From the IMG/VR virus record IMGVR_UViG_3300021335_000118, positions 1-20,549 of that record: DNA of 20,549 bases. One strand, 5' to 3'. Under the pieces are notes generated by a model. That model was not told where the DNA came from. It was given only the letters and a program-made list of their open reading frames with translations, and did not search any database. Positions 1 through 8,400 of this stretch are shown here, in pieces. The position numbers and the translations under genes were made by a program. The DNA comes from a virus. Each line of letters starts with the position of its first letter. The stretch's first letter is position 1.

Positions 1-923
1 ACATCGCCTAGTTGATATCTCTCAGCTGATTGCCAGCCGCCTTCGTATTCTGTACCTGGTAAGTATACTTCCCATTTGTTTGCGGCTTGATCGTCTGCAA
101 AAGTTGTAGAAGTATGTGCTAAAATACATTTCATTAAGTTAGGACCACGTCTTACAACGTCTGCTACTTTGTATCGTGTATTTGTTCCGTGTATACCTTT
201 ATATTCTACACCGTCAACTAAAACTTCCCATTTAGATTGGTCTTGTTCTAAACCTAGTGAAAGATTATCTGCAGATGTATGTCCTAATATACAACGATAT
301 ACAATACCGCCATACTTAACTAAATCACCTACTCTATATCTTGTACCAATGCTCCATGAATCTCTCCAAGCATCGCTATCTGCAAGTACAGCCCAATCAC
401 TTTGGTTTGCTTCTAAGCCCGACGCAACAGTTGTGGCAGATATATGTTGGTTAAGAGCTTTGTAAACAATACCATTGTATCTTACAATATCATTTCTTTT
501 ATAAAGAGTATTAATGTTCCAAGTAGTTTTCCAGTCTGAATCTGATACAGCAACAACTACCCATTTGTTAATGTCAGCAACTAGTCCATCTGTGTCTGAA
601 CTAAATGTTGCGGCACTAGTATGCCCTTCAATACATTTGTAAATGCCTGAACCATACTTAACAATGTTCCCTGCTGAATAGTTAGTTGCAACTGTCCAGT
701 TGCCTCTCCATTCTGCACCATCGGATTGTAGTTCCCATTTTGGTGTTGCTGGTGAAACATCAGCACCTTCTAAGTCGTTTTCAAATGTTGCTGATGTATG
801 TACTCTTTTACAGACAAACGTTTTACCGTCAACTTCGATCATATCGTCTATGTTATAGTCATAGCCAGATACCCAAGGTCCTCTCCACGTAAATCTAATT
901 CTGCTTAATTTAAAATCTGCCAT
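1..923 (-). CDS. Virion/fibre-like protein with tandem CBM-like repeats (partial, C-terminus outside window)
   Basis: The reading frame is open from an ATG at 923 to the left edge, 307 codons with no stop, so the C-terminus is missing. The start is preceded by an AAAGGGTAA ribosome site and, further up, by a late-promoter-like AATAAATA. The protein is built from repeats of 55-59 residues. Each has an aromatic pair (W...Y), a motif like GDxVxYGGxVYKC, then a GHTSA-type motif, then KWEVL. The HTSA-type histidines fall at residues 42, 101, 160, 215 and 270, which gives periods of 59, 59, 55 and 55. The W/Y/G-D-x-V-x-Y-x-G-x-x-Y pattern resembles the small chitin-binding-like (CBM5/12-type) modules in extracellular enzymes and phage fibres; this is an analogy by eye, not a database match. 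Position after the long fibre genes suggests a glycan-binding virion surface protein. Confidence 0.8.
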   Translation of the reverse strand, partial: MADFKLSRIRFTWRGPWVSGYDYNIDDMIEVDGKTFVCKRVHTSATFENDLEGADVSPATPKWELQSDGAEWRGNWTVATNYSAGNIVKYGSGIYKCIEGHTSAATFSSDTDGLVADINKWVVVAVSDSDWKTTWNINTLYKRNDIVRYNGIVYKALNQHISATTVASGLEANQSDWAVLADSDAWRDSWSIGTRYRVGDLVKYGGIVYRCILGHTSADNLSLGLEQDQSKWEVLVDGVEYKGIHGTNTRYKVADVVRRGPNLMKCILAHTSTTFADDQAANKWEVYLPGTEYEGGWQSAERYQLGD

Positions 924-948
924 TTTATATTACCCTTTATAATATATG

Positions 949-956
949 TATTTATT
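949..956 (-). promoter_or_regulatory. T4-type late promoter (near consensus)
   Basis: On the minus strand the sequence reads AATAAATA, one mismatch from the T4 late consensus TATAAATA. It lies about 25 nt upstream of the repeat-protein start at 923 and overlaps the stop codon of the upstream gene. The position suits a late promoter for the repeat protein. There is no -35-like element, as expected for this class. Confidence 0.5.
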
Positions 957-1311
957 AGACACCACTTGGATATGTGTAATCTTCATTGACTCTGACAACT
1001 AATTGTCCTGTACTGTCAATATAATACAATAAACTCCTGTTATCCCATTTATACTGTTCATAATTAAGGTTTTTATAAACCTTTTGATGTTTAACATCTC
1101 TACCTTCGAAGAAGTCTTCACCTTGTTCGAAATCCTCTAAATTATCTGCTGGATCACCACCTTGGTTGATCTCAACTGTTTCGCCACCTTTAAGTTGGTC
1201 AATTTTAACTAGATACAATTCGCCTTCATCAGTTCTTCTTAATCCATAAAAGTATCTTGAATCTGTTTGACCTACTAGTTCGCTGACGCTTTGTCCTAAA
1301 AAGTTGCTCAT
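955..1311 (-). CDS. Hypothetical 118-aa protein in fibre gene cluster
   Basis: This is a 118-residue acidic protein with no signal peptide, membrane segment or motif that I recognise. Its start codon overlaps the stop of the upstream gene by one base (TAATG), and a GGAG ribosome site lies inside the upstream gene, so the two are probably translationally coupled. The middle is rich in Asp/Glu and Gly (around NQGGDPADNLEDFEQGED). The C-terminal half is aromatic-rich and ends VNEDYTYPSGV. Placement between fibre genes suggests a virion component or fibre assembly factor, but nothing in the sequence proves it. Confidence 0.8.
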   Translation of the reverse strand: MSNFLGQSVSELVGQTDSRYFYGLRRTDEGELYLVKIDQLKGGETVEINQGGDPADNLEDFEQGEDFFEGRDVKHQKVYKNLNYEQYKWDNRSLLYYIDSTGQLVVRVNEDYTYPSGV

Positions 1312-1640
1312 TACACTATCTCCACTAAACTAGTAATTACATCTAATGATTCTGTTTTGTCAGATTCAACAAATAATGTATCACCAGCCTGCATTATTAT
1401 TTTTTCACCTTTACCAATTGGTTTAAGTGTACTATTCGCAGGTATCGGCATATCCTTAACAAGATATGCAACACTACTTCCACTGTCACCAATTAGAATA
1501 CTTGCAGAAACAATACTGTCTGTAATATTAGCAACACTAAGTCCAATAATAGTTGTGTTATTAGCCGGTGGCGTTGTATATACAGCAACTCTTACTGTTC
1601 CTATTTCTTTTGTTATAACATTTTTAAAATTAGTTGCCAT
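1311..1640 (-). CDS. Small beta-rich virion protein, paralogue of the 10107-10439 gene
   Basis: A 109-residue protein of alternating hydrophobic and polar residues, predicted all-beta. It begins 12 nt after the stop of the 1235-aa fibre protein with an AGGAAAAAAG ribosome site. It shares length and layout with the protein at 10107-10439: a Pro-Ala turn, a beta segment ending in N-x-T, a central loop, then an EKIIMQAGDTLFVES-like stretch (VVIEAGDSVVIVS in the paralogue) and a final hydrophobic strand ending in EIV/LEV. Both follow a fibre-type gene directly, so they may be small fibre-associated or cap proteins. The function is inferred from context only. Confidence 0.8.
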   Translation of the reverse strand: MATNFKNVITKEIGTVRVAVYTTPPANNTTIIGLSVANITDSIVSASILIGDSGSSVAYLVKDMPIPANSTLKPIGKGEKIIMQAGDTLFVESDKTESLDVITSLVEIV

Positions 1641-1652
1641 CTTTCTTTTTTC

Positions 1653-4600
1653 CTAAATTGTTAATGCAAGTTGAATTGCTATTTCCTCTGCATCGTTGTA
1701 AGTAACAGCACCTGTTGCACCAGCTACTGACACCCAGTTGTTTGAAACATCGTAAATTTCTACTCTGTCCTCAATACTATTATAACGCATCATACCCGTT
1801 TCTGGAGTAGGATGTCTGTTATCGTTTGTACCAACTGGAATAACAAATCCGCCAGTACCTTCTAATTTAAAATAACCTGTACCTTGTTGACGTAAAATAG
1901 TTGTTTCGCCATCAACTAGGTTAGTTATAGTACTACCATTAAAACTAAAGTTCTCAATACTTATCGTACCTGAACCATTAGCTCTTAATTCAAGATCCTG
2001 ATTAGTTGTAGTTGTTTCTAGTACAGAACCGTGAATAGCAATATCGTCAACTTCAATTCTTGCTACGTTGAATCTTTCTTGACTTACATCCGCTACAAGA
2101 GCACCGCCTGCATAAAAACGTAAAGTGTCATCATCAGCACCAGGAGTCAATTCCGGTGTAATATATGTGTCTCTGTCAGCATCATATACACCACCTAAGT
2201 TTGTCCATGCTCCGTCATATGCTTCAAAAACTCCTGACTCGGTATTGTATCTTATCATACCTGTTTCAGGTGTACCTGGACGTTGTGCAGTAGTACCTTT
2301 TGGAAGAACTAAACTTCCTGTACCAGTAACAGTAACTATCTCTGAACTAGGATCAAGAACTATATCTCCGCTTGCATTACTTATCGTATTATCTGCAAAT
2401 TGCAAATTATCTATAACTATTTTACCAGTACCATTAGCAGATAAATTAAGATCTCCGTTACTAGCATTAGTTTTTATGAAATTATCGTTGATTTCTAGTG
2501 TATCAACTAGCATTTTGCCTACATGAAATTCTGACCAATTAAGTGTATCACTACCAATTGTGTATGTGTCATCTGTAGCAGGAATTAAATTACTATCAAT
2601 TCTACCACCAATTTGTATGCTGTCTGTCGCATCGTCACCAATTGTAATATTACCGCCAATTGTTACATTTCCAGCAACATCTAAATTACCTGTAATATTA
2701 ACATTATCTTGTAAATTAATAGTTCCTGTACTTGCATCTAAGTTCAATGCACCAGAAACACTTTCAACTGTGTTGCCACTAAATTTAACATTTCCTGTTT
2801 GTACTTTAGTACCATCTATAATTGTTGTATTGGATCCGTCAGTAAATGTTATACCTTGGTTATTGTTGAATAGGAATTCTGCATTTGTAAACTGTACATT
2901 ACCTGTAGACTGATCTACTCTAAATAAATCTCCTACTCTAAAATCACCTTTGTGATCAACAGTACTGTAATAAACATTTGCACCATTATTTTTTACAACT
3001 TCATTTGTTTGTACAACTGAACTTACATCATTACTATTGTCTTTACCTGCACCAATGTACGCTAGGTTTTGACCTATCAAGTACATTACTACTCCTGGAC
3101 CGTCACCGTATACACCATATTGTCCGTAAACATTTGCACTTGCTATACTTCTTATTTCTGCACCAAAGTCACTTAGATCATTTAGTGTGATATTAGTTGC
3201 TGTTCCGCCTCCACTAAATCTTACATCTTGTACAAAAGTATCATCATCATCCATTATTATACTTCCAACGTCTCCGTCAAAATGTAGTAACAATACTGTA
3301 TTGAGTGTGCCTGGTAAAGCCGCAGTTGGTGTGGTTAAAGAAGTTACACCTGCACCTTTTTGTATTCTAAGTTCATCAACTTTTGCTGTTAAGAAATTTG
3401 TTAATGAATAATCTGTTCCAAACTTAAATGGTTTTGTTGTTCCAAAATCTGTAGTGTTTGCTGTTGTAGCAACAAGTGTGCCATCTATAAACATTCTTAA
3501 AGATCCACTTACTCTACTAATACAAATATGATACCAAGAACTGTCATTAAGAATATTTGTTGGATTAACAATATTAGTTGTTCCGTTATCTAAATAAAGT
3601 CTATTATCTGCACCTACATATAAGTGTAGAGCATTATTTGTTGCACTACCTGCTCTAAAATCAAATAAAGTTTGTACTGCATCAATTGCATCTAAGTTCA
3701 CAAAAAATTCTATTTGTAAATCACCTGTACCAAATCCAAAATCTGGTTGAGAAATAGTTTCAAGATAATCTGTAGATCCTAATAAGTATAATGATTCTGT
3801 GCCAATAGTACTAATAGCACCTAATGCCGCATTTCCTTTTGCACTGATAGTTTTCTTTGCTCTGCTAGGCGTAGTTACAAATCCTGTAACTTTGCCATCT
3901 ATGAAAAAATAATTTCCGTCTCTTGATCCAATTGTACCTGATGCAACACTACTTCCACCTGCATCATATAATGTTATTGTTTCACCAGCATTAGGATTGC
4001 CAGTTAATCCTGATACTTTAATTCTTGTTTTACCAGAACCTTTTAATCCAGCCGTGCCATCAAATGCATCAATACCTCTATCAGCATAGTAAGTAAAACT
4101 GTTTAACCATTCTACTCTTGCACCGTTAGTTGCTCTTAAAACTTTAGCACCTGGACATATAAATGTACAACTATGAAAAAGCATTGCCGCTTCTCTACTC
4201 GAAGTAGTTGCAACACTACCGTCTAGGTATACACCTGCTCCTGCATCTCCTGCGTCATAGCCTAAAGGATCATCACTAGATGTTACTGTACCTTTTGTGA
4301 TAACAGTTACGTTTCTTATGTAAGGTGATCTTTCTGTTACTGTAAAGTTTGGTGCAAATCTAAATGCGTAACCTTTGTTGTTTCCTGAATCATAATAATA
4401 ATTTTTTATTGTAAGTTCTTCAACAGTTGTTTCTCCGTTTAGGTGAAATGCATCTTCTGATTGTGTTGTACTATCTGGAGTAACTGTAACACTTCTTAAA
4501 CTTTGTCCTCTTATTGTAACTCCTGCCGGAACTACTAAAGGAAATGTTTCGTTGTAATCACCTGGATAAATGTAAACTGTATCACCTGCTGTTGCAAGTG

Positions 4601-5360
4601 TTAATGCTTTTTCTATTGACCTTACTGGATCTTGTGGGTGTGTTCCTGTTTGTGTGTCAGCACCTTGACTTGAAACATAAAGTATATTTCCTGGTCTAGA
4701 AACTAGATCTAAATCACCGAAGTCGATGTCGTTTGTTTGTAATGTGTCAACATATGTATTGTTAAGATATGCTGTTGACCAACGCTTAGTTGCTGTACCT
4801 AAACTATAAGTATCATTTGCATCTGGTATAACATCACTTGCTATTTCAGCATTAATAATAATGTTATCTGTATCAGCATCACCAATTTGTATATCGCCAT
4901 CTGCTGTAATATTACCTGTTGCGTGAAGGTTACCTGTTATATTTGTATTACCTTCAATATTAACATTACCTGTACCGTTTGCACGGATAAACAAATCTGC
5001 ATTTGTATTTCTGTTTTCAATAAAGTTGCTATTAATTTCTAAATCGCCAACTTCTACTCTGTTACCAATTAGTACGCTATCTGCTGTAGTTACTGTAAAT
5101 TCTTGTGCTGTGGTGGTAATGGAGTTTGTGTTACCATTTAAAGTAACATTACCTACATTGAAAACATTGTTTGTAATTTCTAAGTCGGATACACGAGCAA
5201 CACCTGCTACGTCTAATGCATATTGAGGATTCGTTGTTCTCACGCCTATGCGACGATTTGTAACATCTAAATATAATAGGTCTGTCTCAAAAGCTAGATC
5301 TACGCCGTTACGTAATAGATCGGACTTTAAGAGCGGACCGGATATGCGACCAATTGCCAT
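1653..5360 (-). CDS. Giant fibre-type virion protein with beta-helix and inserted LamG-like domain (1235 aa)
   Basis: The 1235-residue protein starts at ATG 5360 behind a GAGGAG ribosome site. The N-terminus (1-60) carries an IGVRTTNPxxxLDVxG motif typical of phage fibre and trimeric adhesin modules. Modules of the type N-x-DL-x-L-x-ANGTG-x-I-x-I and IGDxxTDxI...IPxxDxTYxLG occur around 118-190 and 900-985. Residues ~225-430 begin YVSSQGADTQTGTHPQDPVRSI, a DUF1565/pectate-lyase-like right-handed beta-helix, which resumes at ~732-790. Between these halves lies an insert of about 290 residues; its 520-700 part looks like a LamG/concanavalin-A-like domain (SWYHICISRVSGSLRMFIDG and KVDELRIQ stretches). 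The C-terminal third carries two RP-x-TPETGMxRYN modules (around 1019-1056 and 1176-1213). The 1353-aa gene upstream is a clear paralogue. It is probably a host-recognition fibre or baseplate-attached structural protein. Confidence 0.88.
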   Translation of the reverse strand: MAIGRISGPLLKSDLLRNGVDLAFETDLLYLDVTNRRIGVRTTNPQYALDVAGVARVSDLEITNNVFNVGNVTLNGNTNSITTTAQEFTVTTADSVLIGNRVEVGDLEINSNFIENRNTNADLFIRANGTGNVNIEGNTNITGNLHATGNITADGDIQIGDADTDNIIINAEIASDVIPDANDTYSLGTATKRWSTAYLNNTYVDTLQTNDIDFGDLDLVSRPGNILYVSSQGADTQTGTHPQDPVRSIEKALTLATAGDTVYIYPGDYNETFPLVVPAGVTIRGQSLRSVTVTPDSTTQSEDAFHLNGETTVEELTIKNYYYDSGNNKGYAFRFAPNFTVTERSPYIRNVTVITKGTVTSSDDPLGYDAGDAGAGVYLDGSVATTSSREAAMLFHSCTFICPGAKVLRATNGARVEWLNSFTYYADRGIDAFDGTAGLKGSGKTRIKVSGLTGNPNAGETITLYDAGGSSVASGTIGSRDGNYFFIDGKVTGFVTTPSRAKKTISAKGNAALGAISTIGTESLYLLGSTDYLETISQPDFGFGTGDLQIEFFVNLDAIDAVQTLFDFRAGSATNNALHLYVGADNRLYLDNGTTNIVNPTNILNDSSWYHICISRVSGSLRMFIDGTLVATTANTTDFGTTKPFKFGTDYSLTNFLTAKVDELRIQKGAGVTSLTTPTAALPGTLNTVLLLHFDGDVGSIIMDDDDTFVQDVRFSGGGTATNITLNDLSDFGAEIRSIASANVYGQYGVYGDGPGVVMYLIGQNLAYIGAGKDNSNDVSSVVQTNEVVKNNGANVYYSTVDHKGDFRVGDLFRVDQSTGNVQFTNAEFLFNNNQGITFTDGSNTTIIDGTKVQTGNVKFSGNTVESVSGALNLDASTGTINLQDNVNITGNLDVAGNVTIGGNITIGDDATDSIQIGGRIDSNLIPATDDTYTIGSDTLNWSEFHVGKMLVDTLEINDNFIKTNASNGDLNLSANGTGKIVIDNLQFADNTISNASGDIVLDPSSEIVTVTGTGSLVLPKGTTAQRPGTPETGMIRYNTESGVFEAYDGAWTNLGGVYDADRDTYITPELTPGADDDTLRFYAGGALVADVSQERFNVARIEVDDIAIHGSVLETTTTNQDLELRANGSGTISIENFSFNGSTITNLVDGETTILRQQGTGYFKLEGTGGFVIPVGTNDNRHPTPETGMMRYNSIEDRVEIYDVSNNWVSVAGATGAVTYNDAEEIAIQLALTI
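3261..3848 (-). other. LamG/concanavalin-A-like lectin domain inside the 1235-aa fibre protein
   Basis: Residues ~505-700 contain the sequence order typical of LamG_3-type jelly-roll domains: a strand with FGTGDLQIEFFVN, a strand with TLFDFRAG, a YVGADNRLYLDNG hairpin, a SSWYHICISR strand, LRMFIDGTLVA, a FKFGTD strand, and a VDELRIQKG strand followed by LLLHFDGD. Known members bind glycans or act as adhesion modules. The paralogous fibre at 5496-9557 lacks this domain at the equivalent place, so it behaves as an insertion. Confidence 0.7.
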
Positions 5361-5475
5361 TTCTACTCCTCAATACGGGGATCCTGTCCCTCCAGCCTGA
5401 TTTACAGCATTAGCTCTTTGCCGGCTGACCACAGTTTGTCCTGCAGGACTTGGTCTGTCTTATCTGCATTAGTAG
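5361..5475 (-). promoter_or_regulatory. GC-richer, hairpin-rich leader of the 1235-aa fibre gene
   Basis: The region between the two giant fibre genes lies downstream of a late-like box at 5476-5483. On the minus strand it contains a 12-bp palindrome (GTCCTGCAGGAC) and a second inverted repeat (GGGACAGGATCCCC), followed by the GAGGAG ribosome site. It is visibly richer in G and C than the flanking coding DNA. It could be a structured 5' leader that stabilises or regulates the mRNA. No known riboswitch pattern was recognised. Confidence 0.45.
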
Positions 5476-5483
5476 TATTTAGC
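5476..5483 (-). promoter_or_regulatory. Possible T4-type late promoter
   Basis: The minus strand reads GCTAAATA, two mismatches from TATAAATA, just downstream of the stop of the 1353-aa fibre gene and about 115 nt before the start of the 1235-aa gene. It is a plausible but weak late promoter. Confidence 0.35.
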
Positions 5484-5495
5484 CAAAAGGGTGTT

Positions 5496-8400
5496 TTAAT
5501 CTAGTATAAGGTTCCAAAGGAAGCTCAATTCACTGACGTCATCTTCAAGAATTGCTTCCACTTGTCCAGCCGCATTTATCCATGTTGTGCCGTTATACGT
5601 TTCAAGATATTCATTTGTTGTGCTGAATCTTGTATGCCCAACTTCAGGTGTACTTGGACGTTGTGCATCTGTACCAAATGGCACAACCATACCGTTTACG
5701 TTGTCAAATTTGACAAATGCTTCACCGTTTGTATTAGTAAGATTGAACGAAAATACTGGTGCATTAGTAGTATCTGTAAGAATACTATCTCTAAATGTTA
5801 ATGTTTCTATGTTTGTAGTACCTGTACCGTTTGAACGTAATGTTACATTTTGGTTATCACTCACAGCAGATACAGTATTACCGTTTACAAAAAATGCATC
5901 ACCTGCACTTAATCCACCTGATTGTAATAGTGTACCGTTTAGTGTATGATTAGTTACGCCTGCTGTAGTAAATTGATATTGATTATTAGATAAGTCTAAA
6001 AATGTATCACGATCTGTATCAAATATTCCTGCTAATGATACAGCACCTCCGCCTACTACACCTTCAAAAGAGTTGTATGTAGTATTGTATCTTATCGCTC
6101 CTGTTGTGCTAGGACGTTGTGCGTTTGTTCCTTTTGATAGTACAGCATGACTTGTTGCATCTATTTTAAGTGTGTCATTTACTACAAAGTCTAAGTCTCT
6201 AGATGTGCCACCAATTGTATTAGTAACTTGTGTCCAATAATCTAATACAGGTTGTGTTAAAGGAAAACTATAAGTTCCGTTAGTAATAATAGGAACAATA
6301 GTTGTGTCTGTAGCTTCTAATAAAGCTCTGGAATATGTTGACCATTTATCTGTAAGTGTATTATCTCCACTACGCCATGCTTGTGAACCTGCATATGAAC
6401 TTATACTTAGATACAAATATTCAATAACCAAAGCATCATATGCTATACCAACAGGATCTGTATACCATGCAAAAGGAGGATAACTGTAATTAGGTAATCC
6501 GCCTGCTTGGTAGCCACCTCTAGCAATATCCATTGCGGCTGTTATTGTAGTTGGTCTAGAAGTTCCTAAATCAGTATAAGAATTTACATAACCTTTTTCT
6601 ATTATATAATATCTTAATAATCTTTCAAGTGTTACATCTCTGTTTCCGCTTACACTATCACCTTGATAATTATTCATTTCACTTTGATATACACTTGTTG
6701 TTTTTAATTTCCAATTTCCTAATGCTGTTGCAATAGCAGATTCATCTGCGGCATCTGCATAAATTGCGATACCTTTTTGACCATCTGAGAATTGTGCGTA
6801 TACTGTACTGTTATCTATTACACCGTCATAATCATTATCAAAATAACCTGCTAATAAATTTGCTGTATGAAATAAAGCATCTCTACTTACATTTGCAGTT
6901 GCAAAAATTGGAATATCATTCCAAATAATACAATATGGAAAATATTGTTTTAGTGATTCAAAACTATTGAATATAGGAATTACATTTTCGTCTGTTTCTA
7001 TAATTGTAAAAGAACCTGCTGGACTAAATTTACCAATTAATTTATTGTCTTTAAGTTGTACATTTTCAAAGTTTACATTCCCAGTACCATTTGCTATTAA
7101 TTCTAAATTACTGTTTGACTCAGTAGTTGTTATTAAAGACGGAGTAACTCTTATATCATTAACACTAACTGCTTGTCCATAACCTGTGCGCCATGCAAGC
7201 GTTTCTGTACCTAATACATTTCCATCACTTGATCCTGGTTCTAAATTTTGACTGAAAGGTGTATTGAAATCAATCGTGTCTGATATATCATCACCAATAG
7301 TAATTACACTACCGTTTATAACACCGTTGCCTGTTACATCAACATTACCTGTTGTGTTTACATTTGCATTAAAATTAATTGTGTCTGTAGCAGATGTTAC
7401 GTTTAAATCTGCGTTTGTGCTAAAAATTGTATTGCCTGTTACAACAATATTATCTAAACTTAAACGTTCACTGTTAATAAACACTTCATTAGTATCTGTA
7501 AGTATTCTTACAACAGAGTTATTAGCAAAAATACTTTCAATATCAAAACTAGTTCTTCCATTAACTTGGTCAACGGAAAACAAATCTCCTACATTAAAAT
7601 TACCTTTTTCATCTTGCGATGTATAATAAACTTTACCATTGTTTGCTTCTACAACTTTATTTGCTTCTATAGTTAAGGTATTATCATTAGTGACATCTTT
7701 GCCTGATCCTATATATGCAAAATTACTATTAATTAAGTAAGCAAGACAATTTGCACCATCTGCTTTTACACCATAATTTCCATATACTGCGGCACTTGCA
7801 ATACTTCTTATTTCTCCACCAAATATTCTTGTGCTGTCTGGTAATAAGTTACCAGTAGTACCTTGTTCAATAAGAATACCATGATTTGCAAAATAACTAA
7901 AACTGTTTAACCATTCAACTCTAACACCATCACGCATTGTAAGTGCATCAACACCAGGTGTTATAAATGTTGTTCCGTAGAATAACATACTTGCTCTTGG
8001 ACTTGCTTGGTCAACACTACTACCGTCAACAAGAGCTCCTTTACCTGCATCACCGCTTGCAAATCCTCTTATGTCGCTTGCACTTGTACTTGAACCTTTT
8101 GTAATAACTGTACAATTACGAATGTAAGGACTACGTTCCATAATACTTGCGGCATTTTTAAATCTAAATCCGTAACCTTTATCGTTACCACTATCATAGA
8201 AAAAATCTTTAATTGTAATATTTTCTATTTGTGTTTCACCTTCAATTAGAAAACAATCTTCTGATTGTGTTGCAGTTGTAGGATATATTTCTACGCTACG
8301 TAAACTGTCACCTTGTATTGTAACACCTTTAGGAACTGTTAATGGAAATGCTTCTTGATACTGTCCAGGATATATGTAAATTATTGTATCTTCTGTTGCT

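Noticed and set aside
581-766. 61-codon minus-strand frame inside the repeat protein
   Set aside because: It lies in another frame of the open partial gene, has no ribosome site, and would interrupt clear repeats.
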